The notes under the pieces: generated by a model | What the model was told of the DNA's origin: nothing | Database searches by the model: none | The model's input: the letters and a program-made list of their open reading frames with translations, nothing else | Made by a program: the position numbers and the translations under genes | DNA from: Methanobrevibacter thaueri | GTDB lineage: Archaea > Methanobacteriota > Methanobacteria > Methanobacteriales > Methanobacteriaceae | Length of the DNA stretch: 34,205 nucleotides | NCBI GenBank assembly: GCA_015062925.1 | Contig: SUTL01000013.1 | Span: 1-34,205 of the forward strand | Direction of reading: 5' to 3' | Shown: in pieces, positions 6,623 to 14,763 of the stretch | Numbering within the stretch: the stretch's first letter is position 1 | Layout: the number at the start of each line of letters is the position of its first letter

Positions 6623-8041
6623 ATGTTTTTATCAACTAATACATGTGGAGCAAATGGAGATTGTATTAAATCATGTCCTACAAAATCTATTAGATTAATA
6701 AATGGGGTTCCATTCAGCTGTCTTACCTGTGGGATTTGCCATGATAACTGTCCTAACCATGCAATATTTAAAAACAGTTATGGTGGATATGTGGTGGACA
6801 GAGCTAAATGTAATGGATGTGGGATGTGCATGTATAATTGCCCAACAAATAATATTACAATAACGGATGGTGTTGTGTATGGTATTTGTTCAAGATGCGG
6901 AGTATGTGCAGAAGCATTCCCTGATTGTCGTGTAGATGGATTTGAATTTGAAAAAGAAAAACAGATTAATTTAATTAAATCATTTAACATTTTAAATCCT
7001 CCACTGGATAATGTACCATCTAAAAGTGAAAGTGAAATTAAAGAAGTTTCAAGAACATATGTTGGAACTGATTATGATAAATGTATTTTATGCGGAAGAT
7101 GTCAGGAATACTGTCCGACAGGAGCAATTCATGTTAAAGTGGATTGGGATGAGGGGATTTGTAGAGAATGCAGATTATGTAGTGATGTTTGTCCAAATCA
7201 ATCTATGAACAAACATCAGCTGGTTAATAATACTTCATGCACTCTTTGTCTTAATTGTCTTAAAGCATGTCCTCATAATGCAATTTCAGTTGATGATTTT
7301 AAAATATTGGTTAATAAATTAAATCAGAAAGCAACAGGTAAAATCATATCCTGTTTAAATTGTGGTTTATGCGCAGATTTATGTGAAAATAATTCACTTA
7401 AATATGTGGATTCTAAATTAAGATATAATCCAACAATTGATACTGAAAACACAACACATGAATTGGCAATTAATCATTGTCCGGTTAATACTTTACATGA
7501 AGATGAGGAAATGTTTATCTTTGATGAGTTTAATGATGAGGAACTTCCTACTCTTTCAGGTTTTTGTGTGAGTTGCGGTAAATGTGTTCAGGTTTGTGAT
7601 AGTGAAGGTGCTCGTCAATTTATGACTCGAACATGGGATGGAAGTGTTAGTGAAGATTGTATTTCATGTGGAATTTGTGTTGAAGTTTGCCAGGAAGATG
7701 CAATAACTTTGAACAGGGGAAATATTTCAGTTAATTTGGATAAATGTATTTTATGTGAAAACTGTGCTGTTCACTGTCCTGTTGATGCTATTGATAAATC
7801 AACAATGTATAAGAATGAGATTGTAGGTGGTTTTAATTTCATTGAACAGGAATTATGTATGCATTGTGGGCTTTGTCATGGAATTTGTTCATATGATGCG
7901 ATTGATGAAGTTGATGGTAATTATATTGTTAATGAAGAGAATTGTATTTATTGTGGTGCATGTAAAAATGCATGTCCTGCAAGTGCATTCTTATTTGAAA
8001 GAAAATTTAAAGATTCAATTAGAGGGTATTTAAATGATTAG
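6623..8041 (+). CDS. ehbK: Energy-converting hydrogenase B subunit K, polyferredoxin
   Basis: A 472-residue soluble electron-transfer protein made of tandem ferredoxin-like units. About thirteen Cys-rich motifs are visible, most of the CxxCxxCxxxCP type, for example CLTCGICHDNCP, CNGCGMCMYNCP, CILCGRCQEYCP, CILCENCAVHCP and CIYCGACKNACP, so roughly a dozen [4Fe-4S] clusters are expected. One motif (C89-C92-C95-F99) has Phe where the fourth Cys should be, with C102 three residues on. It would wire the NiFe module to ferredoxin-dependent enzymes. AGAGGGG precedes ATG 6623. The 3' end overlaps ehbL by eight bases. Codon use is T/G-leaning, unlike ehbA-F. Confidence 0.92.
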   Translation: MFLSTNTCGANGDCIKSCPTKSIRLINGVPFSCLTCGICHDNCPNHAIFKNSYGGYVVDRAKCNGCGMCMYNCPTNNITITDGVVYGICSRCGVCAEAFPDCRVDGFEFEKEKQINLIKSFNILNPPLDNVPSKSESEIKEVSRTYVGTDYDKCILCGRCQEYCPTGAIHVKVDWDEGICRECRLCSDVCPNQSMNKHQLVNNTSCTLCLNCLKACPHNAISVDDFKILVNKLNQKATGKIISCLNCGLCADLCENNSLKYVDSKLRYNPTIDTENTTHELAINHCPVNTLHEDEEMFIFDEFNDEELPTLSGFCVSCGKCVQVCDSEGARQFMTRTWDGSVSEDCISCGICVEVCQEDAITLNRGNISVNLDKCILCENCAVHCPVDAIDKSTMYKNEIVGGFNFIEQELCMHCGLCHGICSYDAIDEVDGNYIVNEENCIYCGACKNACPASAFLFERKFKDSIRGYLND

Positions 8042-8525
8042 TATGCTTAGAATTGCTTTGGAAGGAGCTTTCACTAACTTTAAAAGGATCTTTTTCGCAG
8101 CAGATAGGGTTACTGATATGGAGTTGAGAAATCAAATTGTAACATTATCTGTTGAAGTGGATGATCGTGTTGATGAGAAAGCTTGTATTGGATGTTCAGG
8201 TTGTGCTAATGTCTGTCCAACAGGTGCGGTTGAGATGAAAAAATTAACTAATCCAATTAAATTAACTGATAAATGGACTAAAAGCGAAGTACCTGAAATT
8301 AATCTTGAAAAATGTGTTGTTTGTTATTATTGTCATGATTTCTGTCCGGTGTATTCACTTTATGGTGAGAAAGGAACAATACATCCGAGTAATGTTGGTG
8401 ATATTGAAGTGGATATTGCGGATACTATTAATAAGCCGTTTAAAATTTCAGATGATAAACTTAAATTTATTGCACAGTACTTATCAGATAATACTATATT
8501 GAAAAATAGGGAGGATGGTGATTAA
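8034..8525 (+). CDS. ehbL: Energy-converting hydrogenase B subunit L, ferredoxin-type (NuoI-like)
   Basis: 163 residues with two [4Fe-4S] motifs, CIGCSGCANVCPT and CVVCYYCHDFCPV, in the NuoI/EchF arrangement. The protein would accept electrons from the proximal cluster in EhbM and pass them on. The start ATG 8034 lies eight bases after AGAGGG; a second Met three codons later is possible. It overlaps ehbK and abuts ehbM directly (stop then ATG). Confidence 0.9.
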   Translation: MISMLRIALEGAFTNFKRIFFAADRVTDMELRNQIVTLSVEVDDRVDEKACIGCSGCANVCPTGAVEMKKLTNPIKLTDKWTKSEVPEINLEKCVVCYYCHDFCPVYSLYGEKGTIHPSNVGDIEVDIADTINKPFKISDDKLKFIAQYLSDNTILKNREDGD

Positions 8526-8972
8526 ATGGGAATTAAATCATTTTCAAGAGCAAGGGCAATACATGTCATGCTGGTTTATACTGGTGGATGTAATGGTTGT
8601 GATATTGAAATTGTTAATTCAATTTTATCACCTAGATTTGATGCTGAGCAGTATAATGTGTTTTTAACATGGAATCCTCGTGAAGCGGATGTGTTGGTGG
8701 TTACAGGGCCGGTAACTCATTTGAATAGAAAACCGTTGGAGGCAATTTATGAAGCTATTCCTAATCCTAAGTTGGTTGTAGCTGCTGGAAGTTGTGCTTT
8801 AATGGGTGGTGTTTATAAGAATTGTTATGGGGATATTCCATCTGAAGAGATTGAAGGGCCAGTTGAGAATATTATTCCAGTGAATGCTAAAGTTCCGGGT
8901 TGTGCTGTAAGGCCTCAGGATGTTTTAGCTGGTGTTGTGTCACTGTTACCTACATTATTGGATGCTGATTAG
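8526..8972 (+). CDS. ehbM: Energy-converting hydrogenase B subunit M, NiFe small subunit (NuoB-like)
   Basis: 148 residues, the short small-subunit type of group 4 NiFe hydrogenases and NuoB. The four ligands of the proximal [4Fe-4S] cluster are visible: C22 and C25 in [10 protein letters not shown]90 in [10 protein letters not shown] and C126 in VPGCAVRP. No extra clusters or export signal are present, which fits a cytoplasmic-facing enzyme. GGAGGATGGTGAT precedes the ATG. It pairs with EhbN. Confidence 0.94.
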   Translation: MGIKSFSRARAIHVMLVYTGGCNGCDIEIVNSILSPRFDAEQYNVFLTWNPREADVLVVTGPVTHLNRKPLEAIYEAIPNPKLVVAAGSCALMGGVYKNCYGDIPSEEIEGPVENIIPVNAKVPGCAVRPQDVLAGVVSLLPTLLDAD

Positions 8973-8985
8973 AAGAGGGGATTAA

Positions 8986-10113
8986 ATGGATGAGAAAGTA
9001 CCGAGAAGTAATATTATAGAAACAGAAATTCCAATGGGTACGGTTCACCCGGCTGCATTGGAACCGTATAGGGTTAGATTTTTTGTTGAAGATGAGATAA
9101 TTCAGGAGGCGGAAATAACTATTGGTGTTAATCATCGTGGTATTGAAAGGATTATGGAGGGTCTTCCTGTTGAGAAAGCAAATGCATTAACTGAAAAAAT
9201 ATGTGGAATTTGTTCTAATTCACATATATGGAATTCATGCAGAACTGCAGAATTAGGTTTAGGTATTGAAATTCCACAAAGAGCATTATATATTCGAGTG
9301 ATAATGGGTGAACTTGAACGTTTACATTCACACTTCTTATATTTAGCTCATGGTTGTGAAGTACTCTCACATGAAACATTTTCAATGAGAATATTCTACT
9401 TAAGAGAAATTGTAATGGAACTGCTGGCAATGATTGGAGGAAACCGAGTTCAATACGGATGCTCAGTACTGGGAGGAGTAAGACCAAGATGTGACCTAAA
9501 CGAATCCAAACTCCAAAGGCTCCAAAAAGACATGGGTACACTAGAAGAAGAACTCAATGGATTTGTTGAAAGATTCCTTGCAGATACAATAGTACAATCA
9601 AGGATTACAGGAATCGGTGTACTACCACAAAAACAAGCAATAAAACTGGCAGTAACAGGACCAACACTAAGAGCAACAGGTGTTGCAAGAGACCTGAGAA
9701 CCACAATGTTTGAATACGACAACTTTGATTTCAACGTAATAACACAACCTGACGGAGATGTAAGGTCAAATTTAATAATGAGAGCACTTGAATCATTTGA
9801 ATCAATAAAAATTATTCGCCAAGCAATCAAAAACATCCCCGAAGGAAAAATAGTTAACAGAAACTGGGAAATGTTCGACACAGACATTAATGAAAGTTAC
9901 ATAGAAGTTCCAAGAGGAACACTATATCACTCATACGCCCTTGAAAGTGGAAGAGTAAGACACTGCATTATAAGAACACCTTCAATGGCAAACATAGCAG
10001 CAATGCAATACGCATGCATAGGAGATCAAATAACAGATGGACAATTATCAATTGTACAATGCGATCCATGTTTCACATGCACAGACAGAGCAATTGAAAT
10101 AATCAGGAGATAA
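8986..10113 (+). CDS. ehbN: Energy-converting hydrogenase B subunit N, NiFe large subunit
   Basis: The catalytic subunit, 375 residues. Nickel is bound by two CxxC pairs, both present: C73-G-I-C76 in [11 protein letters not shown] and C362-F-T-C365 in [10 protein letters not shown]. Only seven residues follow the last motif region (AIEIIRR), so a long cleavable C-terminal extension is absent. AGAGGGG precedes ATG 8986. Notable: the coding strand shifts inside the gene, T/G-leaning up to about 9340 and strongly A/C-rich afterwards (19 of 60 bases are G or T at 9481-9540 by hand count), without any break in the protein. It shares one base with ehbO. Confidence 0.95.
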   Translation: MDEKVPRSNIIETEIPMGTVHPAALEPYRVRFFVEDEIIQEAEITIGVNHRGIERIMEGLPVEKANALTEKICGICSNSHIWNSCRTAELGLGIEIPQRALYIRVIMGELERLHSHFLYLAHGCEVLSHETFSMRIFYLREIVMELLAMIGGNRVQYGCSVLGGVRPRCDLNESKLQRLQKDMGTLEEELNGFVERFLADTIVQSRITGIGVLPQKQAIKLAVTGPTLRATGVARDLRTTMFEYDNFDFNVITQPDGDVRSNLIMRALESFESIKIIRQAIKNIPEGKIVNRNWEMFDTDINESYIEVPRGTLYHSYALESGRVRHCIIRTPSMANIAAMQYACIGDQITDGQLSIVQCDPCFTCTDRAIEIIRR

Positions 10114-11117
10114 TGAAAATGATTGAAAACACAATAATAAATTCAATTCTCGCAGTAATATTAACAATAATTGTTTGTTTCTTAATATCAACATTACTCC
10201 CGGGAATTGAAAGAAAATATATTCATGCAAGAATACAACAAAGAATAGGGCCATTAGTAGCAGCTCCAGGAATAATGGCGCCATTAAAATTCCTATTCAA
10301 AGAAAACATAGAAGTTTCATCTCCAGTTCCAAACCTATACAAATCCCTACCAATAATATGCTTCATAGTAGTATTAGCTATTCTAATAGCATTAACACCA
10401 GAAGCATTTAAAATCCCCGCACTTTCAAGTTTAGTTGCAATCGTCGGATTTTTAAAAGTAGAAGAAATCTGCTACGTGCTAATGGGAGCATTATCAAAAT
10501 CAATAATGTCAGTTAGAATGCCATTCCCCGACCAAATCAAAGGATCAGTACATGAAAACACAACAAGATCATTCATAGAAGATATAAGTGCAAAAAGGTC
10601 CCTTAGAATGATAACCTACGGATCATTCCCATTATACCTTGCATTATTCGCACCAGTAACAGCAGCAAGAAGCATATTCCTACAAGACATTGTATTCTTC
10701 CAACAAGTACACGGACCATTCCTATTCACAATCTCAGGAGGAATAGCAGCAATAGTATTTTTCATAGGATACATGATAATACTAAACGAATATCCATTTT
10801 CAATAATCAAAGCAAAATGTGATGTTATCGAAGGACCATACATGGAATACGCCGCAAAATACCGGGCAATAGTTGTAGTTACAAGAGGATTCTTTATGTT
10901 TGTACTTGGAGCAATATTCTCAGTACTATTCATCGGAATTCCACCAACAATCTTATCCGGAGCAATAATAATAAACATAATCGTAGCATTAATATTCGTA
11001 TTTATGATGGGTATATTCTCAGCATTCGCCCCAGTATTTACCAACAGACAATTACTACCAACAATACTAGGAGCAACATTACTAGGAATACTATCAATAG
11101 TTGTAGGATTATTATAA
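10113..11117 (+). CDS. ehbO: Energy-converting hydrogenase B subunit O (NuoH/EchB-like)
   Basis: The membrane anchor subunit linking the NiFe module to the ion-pumping arm, 334 residues with about eight helices. It has the NuoH pattern: [22 protein letters not shown] in the first loop and a conserved acidic region ([41 protein letters not shown]). ATG 10113 overlaps the ehbN stop, but AGGAG (10105-10109) is better spaced for the second Met at 10119, so the true protein may be two residues shorter. Strongly A/C-rich codon use. Confidence 0.92.
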   Translation: MKMIENTIINSILAVILTIIVCFLISTLLPGIERKYIHARIQQRIGPLVAAPGIMAPLKFLFKENIEVSSPVPNLYKSLPIICFIVVLAILIALTPEAFKIPALSSLVAIVGFLKVEEICYVLMGALSKSIMSVRMPFPDQIKGSVHENTTRSFIEDISAKRSLRMITYGSFPLYLALFAPVTAARSIFLQDIVFFQQVHGPFLFTISGGIAAIVFFIGYMIILNEYPFSIIKAKCDVIEGPYMEYAAKYRAIVVVTRGFFMFVLGAIFSVLFIGIPPTILSGAIIINIIVALIFVFMMGIFSAFAPVFTNRQLLPTILGATLLGILSIVVGLL

Positions 11118-11142
11118 AAAATATAAATGGAGGAAAAAATAC

Positions 11143-11403
11143 ATGAAATTTGTTATGAGACCATATCATATGGTAAGTCTTGGAGGATATATTGTTGAAT
11201 GGGATTTTCCATACAGAAATCTCATAGTAGTAAATAAAACCTCCGAACCAATTAAAATAGAAATACCAGTATTTCATGAAGATTGGATACTTGAACATAG
11301 AAAATTAGGACTTGATGTTATTCCAGTTGCAGAAAATGACAATTACTTAAGCATGTGGAAAAAAGCGCATGCAGAACTTGATAAAGTAAAGGCTAAAAAA
11401 TGA
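11143..11403 (+). CDS. ehbP: Energy-converting hydrogenase B subunit P
   Basis: An 86-residue soluble protein ([31 protein letters not shown]...), with no recognised catalytic motif and no membrane segment. It ends in a Lys-rich helix ([11 protein letters not shown]). It is identified by its conserved place after ehbO. GGAGG lies nine bases upstream of ATG. The stop overlaps the start of ehbQ in ATGA. Function unknown. Confidence 0.82.
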   Translation: MKFVMRPYHMVSLGGYIVEWDFPYRNLIVVNKTSEPIKIEIPVFHEDWILEHRKLGLDVIPVAENDNYLSMWKKAHAELDKVKAKK

Positions 11404-12059
11404 GCGATTACACATTAACAATCAAAACTGATGAGAAAAAAGGAGTTTTAGATGATATAACATATATTATAACTAATCATGAAGCCAATATTAGTTATAC
11501 TCATCTTTTCATTGAAAAAAATGGAGTAGGTTCTATTAATTTGGAACTTGAACATGTAAAAGATATTGATGCTTTAATCAGGGATTTAAAAAATATTTCA
11601 GAAATCAAATCAGTTGAATTACATGGCTCACAATTCGATATTTACGGTAAACGTATCATTATCGTAGGTGGTGGAGCACAAGTTTCACAAGTAGCAATGG
11701 GTGCAATTACAGAAGCTGATAGGCATAATATACGTGGAGAACGTATCAGTATTGATACAATCCCATTAGTTGGTGAAAATGATTTGGCTGAAGCTATTGA
11801 GGCTATTTCACTACTTCCCCGTGTACATGCATTAGTCCTTGCAGGTTCACTAATGGGAGGAGAAATCACAAAATCCGTTAAAAAAGTAAAACAAGAAAGC
11901 AACTTAATTGTAATCTCCCTCAACATGCCTGGAAGTGTCACTGAATATGCTGACTTGATTATCACTGATCCTATTCAGGCGGGAGTATTGGCAGTAATGT
12001 CAATAGCGGATACTGCTGTTTTTGATATTAATCGTTTAGGCGAAAATATCAAATATTAA
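11400..12059 (+). CDS. ehbQ: EhbQ: ACT-domain protein (ACT plus DUF5612-like)
   Basis: 219 residues. The first 75 form an ACT domain, a small-ligand (usually amino acid) sensor: [46 protein letters not shown]. The rest is an alpha/beta domain with a glycine-rich turn ([17 protein letters not shown]) and a central [20 protein letters not shown]. No iron-sulfur or membrane feature is seen, so it is more likely regulatory than structural. It is translationally coupled to ehbP and ends the operon just before a terminator. Its ligand cannot be inferred from sequence. Confidence 0.82.
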   Translation: MSDYTLTIKTDEKKGVLDDITYIITNHEANISYTHLFIEKNGVGSINLELEHVKDIDALIRDLKNISEIKSVELHGSQFDIYGKRIIIVGGGAQVSQVAMGAITEADRHNIRGERISIDTIPLVGENDLAEAIEAISLLPRVHALVLAGSLMGGEITKSVKKVKQESNLIVISLNMPGSVTEYADLIITDPIQAGVLAVMSIADTAVFDINRLGENIKY

Positions 12060-12077
12060 TTTATCAATGTTATTGAT

Positions 12078-12107
12078 TAAGGAATAGGAATTAAATCCTT
12101 ATTTTTT
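12078..12107 (+). terminator. Terminator of the ehb operon
   Basis: TAAGGA (12078-12083) pairs with TCCTTA (12096-12101), followed by six T (12102-12107). It lies 19 bases after the ehbQ stop and overlaps the 3' end of the convergent Cas4-like gene. Confidence 0.55.
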
Positions 12108-12893
12108 ATTGCAAAAATTATTGTATTCACATTTTTCACATTTTTTAGGATTTTTTTCAACATTTGGAAGATTTTTATTCATAATTATTTCTTTAACTTC
12201 ACGAATAATGTTAAAATAACTTTTTCTTAATTCAACATCCATAACAACAGGACGTCTATCACCAATTTTTTCATAATCAACAAAACCAACATAAACATCG
12301 GTTTTAAATTCATCTTCAATTAATAATGCATTTGTAACTAATTCCATTGCATCAGGGTTCCAAACTCCTTTAATTGGAGGTTTGCCACTTTTGATAAGTA
12401 CAGGATAATATCTTCCATCAACAATTTCTATTTTATCACAAATGCCGATAACATCAAGGCCTTCGTCTTTAAGGAGGTAGGAATACATGCAGTTTGGAAA
12501 AAACATGTCAGTTATTTCAAAAGCATGTTTATCAAAGATTGTCATGACCTGTTTGACTTTTAAGGAGGTTATTTTGATTTTAAAATATGTATTGTCAATA
12601 ATTTCATTAATTTGGGATGCTTCAAGTTCAATATTCGTTGATTTGATTGCTTTTATTGTGCTTTGAATATGTGAATCAATATTTTCGGATAATACATTTT
12701 CGATTTCACTAATCGCCATGTCTTTTTTGACTTTTCGCATATTTTTTTGAATTAGGTCTTGAATATCAATTTTTAGTTTTTTAATTTCAATTGCTAATTT
12801 ACAGGAATTGTTTTTGCTTTTATCTTTATGGGTTTTGTAGTATAACTTCATTGGGCAGTACATATATTCTTTTATAGAAGAAATTTTTATCAT
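12099..12893 (-). CDS. Solitary Cas4-like PD-(D/E)XK family protein, probably nuclease-deficient
   Basis: 264 residues. The Cas4 signature of one N-terminal and three C-terminal cysteines is complete: C13 (YMYCPMKLYY) and C252, C255, C261 (KKCEKCEYNNFC), expected to hold an iron-sulfur cluster. The nuclease core is recognisable: GICDKIEIVDG with D153, then PVLIKSGK. In active Cas4 the last motif reads E-x-K; here it is L166-I-K168, and the following Q..Y motif is also not evident. It is therefore likely a structural or regulatory relative, or uses a displaced residue. The start ATG 12893 follows GAGGT. No cas genes or CRISPR repeats are in the window, so a CRISPR role is unsupported. Confidence 0.65.
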   Translation of the reverse strand: MIKISSIKEYMYCPMKLYYKTHKDKSKNNSCKLAIEIKKLKIDIQDLIQKNMRKVKKDMAISEIENVLSENIDSHIQSTIKAIKSTNIELEASQINEIIDNTYFKIKITSLKVKQVMTIFDKHAFEITDMFFPNCMYSYLLKDEGLDVIGICDKIEIVDGRYYPVLIKSGKPPIKGVWNPDAMELVTNALLIEDEFKTDVYVGFVDYEKIGDRRPVVMDVELRKSYFNIIREVKEIIMNKNLPNVEKNPKKCEKCEYNNFCNKK

Positions 12894-12985
12894 TCTTTAA
12901 CCTCTTAAATTTCCTATTAATACATTATATATTGTATTATTTAAATTCAGAGGTTTTAAAAGCCTACAATATTATTAAATAAAAT

Positions 12986-13018
12986 AAAAAAAGGAAATAG
13001 CTAATAATTTAGCTATTT
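12986..13018 (-). terminator. Terminator of the SNF transporter gene
   Basis: A perfect 10-bp stem, AAATAGCTAA (12995-13004) with TTAGCTATTT (13009-13018) around TAAT, is followed on the minus strand by CC and seven T (12992-12986). It lies 12 bases past the stop codon. Confidence 0.75.
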
Positions 13019-13029
13019 AAAATCAATTT

Positions 13030-14508
13030 TTACATGTCAAAGAAATGTTTGTTTCTGGCAGGTAATTTTGCAAAAATAATAGGAACAACAATTAAAACAA
13101 CTGTTAATATTATCATTATTGTTATACTTACACTATCTGCTGATGTAATTGTTGAATATGCTCCTTGAGCCCAAAGGAAAAAGATACACAATGGTAATAT
13201 GAATTTAATCACAATTTTCCATAATTTACCTACCTGGATTTTTGAGTTTTCGTTTAATGTTTTAATTAATTCATCAAAATCATAAATCCAACCAAATATA
13301 ATACATTCAAGAAGAATAGCAAATAATAATGCAAAGTTGTTTAAAAATGCATCAAACACTCCTAAAATCATACTTCCAGCACCAGTTGCAAAAATACTGG
13401 ATATTAAAAATCCAACAATACATACTGCTGTTGCGGTTTTTTTACGGTCAATGAGGAATTTTTCAGAAATTGAATAACAAACTCCTTCAAGAAGTGCAAT
13501 AACAGAAGTGATTCCTGCAAATAAAATACATAAAAAGAATAATGGTCCTACAATATGGGCAGAGGGACCCATTATATTAAATACTTGTGGGAAAACAACA
13601 AATGCAAGTCCACTTCCTTCAGTTACAAGTTCATTAAATGGAATGCCACTGCTTAATGCCATAAATCCTAAAATGGAAAATATTCCAATGGAATTAAATA
13701 CTTCAAATCCTGAATTTGAAAATGCAACAACCAACGCGCTGTCAACCAGTTTTGAGCCTTTAGGTAAATAACTAGCATAAGTTAAAGCTATTGCCATACC
13801 TAAACTTAATGAAAATACAATTTGTCCAAAAGCAGCTAACCATACATTTGAATTGGTTAAAGCAGACCAGTCTGGGGTGAAAATTTGGGTATATCCGATT
13901 GATGCACCAGGTAAGGTTAATGAAAATATTACAATTCCAACAACAATTATACAAAGAAGTGGGAGCAATATTTTACTCACACGACCAATACCATCATTCA
14001 AATCTCTTTTTAAAATGAACCATGCAATAAACCAAATAACAAATACTGAAGCAAGGACAACAGGAACAATTGTAAATAATCCGGAAATTGATGATGTTGA
14101 ATGCAGTACATTATTTGTAAAGAATAAATCCGGATTTGTTCCCCATGCTTTTGTAATACTTAAGACAATATAAATTAAATCCCATCCGACAACACAAACA
14201 TAGTAAGTAGTTATTAAAAAGACGATTAATAAAACAAACCATGCTACTGGTTCTAATTTTTCTTTAATGAAATAGAGAATTTGTGCCAATGACTTTTTAA
14301 ATTTAAACCCGATTGCATATTCCACCAAAACAAAGGAAATTCCAAGGAGGAATAAAGAAACAATATAAGGAATCATAAATGATCCTCCACCATTGGAGTA
14401 TAAAACATTTGGGAAACGCCAGATATTTCCAAGACCAACAGCAGAACCGATCATAGCCATCATAAATGCAAATGTACTATTCCATTCTGATTTTTTAGTT
14501 TCACTCAT
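13030..14508 (-). CDS. Sodium-dependent transporter, SNF/NSS family
   Basis: A 492-residue, roughly 12-helix sodium symporter of the neurotransmitter:sodium symporter family (LeuT fold). Helix 1 shows the family signature GSAVGLGNIWRFPNVLYSNGGGSF, whose unwound glycines bind sodium and substrate. Family members import amino acids or similar compounds; the substrate here cannot be read. The start is ATG 14508, behind AAGTGAT; the GTG nine bases earlier lies inside that ribosome site and is rejected. It is a single-gene unit with its own terminator, divergent from the adhesin gene. TATA-like stretches on the minus strand lie at about 14553-14560 and 14589-14597. Confidence 0.93.
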   Translation of the reverse strand: MSETKKSEWNSTFAFMMAMIGSAVGLGNIWRFPNVLYSNGGGSFMIPYIVSLFLLGISFVLVEYAIGFKFKKSLAQILYFIKEKLEPVAWFVLLIVFLITTYYVCVVGWDLIYIVLSITKAWGTNPDLFFTNNVLHSTSSISGLFTIVPVVLASVFVIWFIAWFILKRDLNDGIGRVSKILLPLLCIIVVGIVIFSLTLPGASIGYTQIFTPDWSALTNSNVWLAAFGQIVFSLSLGMAIALTYASYLPKGSKLVDSALVVAFSNSGFEVFNSIGIFSILGFMALSSGIPFNELVTEGSGLAFVVFPQVFNIMGPSAHIVGPLFFLCILFAGITSVIALLEGVCYSISEKFLIDRKKTATAVCIVGFLISSIFATGAGSMILGVFDAFLNNFALLFAILLECIIFGWIYDFDELIKTLNENSKIQVGKLWKIVIKFILPLCIFFLWAQGAYSTITSADSVSITIMIILTVVLIVVPIIFAKLPARNKHFFDM

Positions 14509-14687
14509 TTCTATCACTTAAAATTAAATATATTACATATTTGTTGTTAATCCTTATATTAATTTTCATTATTTTCAATTATCACTATAAAATATGATTT
14601 TGAAATTAAAGTAATGATTTTTTTTAAAATCTGAATATTGTTAAGTTATTTCTCAGATTAAATAATAATCTTTTTATTATTAAAAAA

Positions 14688-14699
14688 ATATATAATATA
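14688..14699 (+). promoter_or_regulatory. TATA box of the adhesin gene
   Basis: ATATATAATATA in an AT-rich block. Transcription would start about 25 bases later, near 14720. That puts the first in-frame ATG (14707) upstream of the transcript and supports the later start at 14758 or 14764. Confidence 0.5.
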
Positions 14700-14763
14700 T
14701 CATCCAATGAATAATATATTCAGCATATTATTCTTAGGAATAAAAAAAAGTATAGTGATGGTT

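Noticed and set aside
9450-9887. 145-codon minus-strand frame within ehbN
   Set aside because: It lies wholly inside a conserved catalytic subunit; open by chance because of A/C-rich codons on the other strand.
10616-11044. 142-codon minus-strand frame within ehbO
   Set aside because: Shadow of a conserved membrane protein gene with no independent support.
12099-12893. Treating the Cas4-like gene as part of a CRISPR-Cas system
   Set aside because: No repeats with regular spacers and no other cas gene are present in the window.
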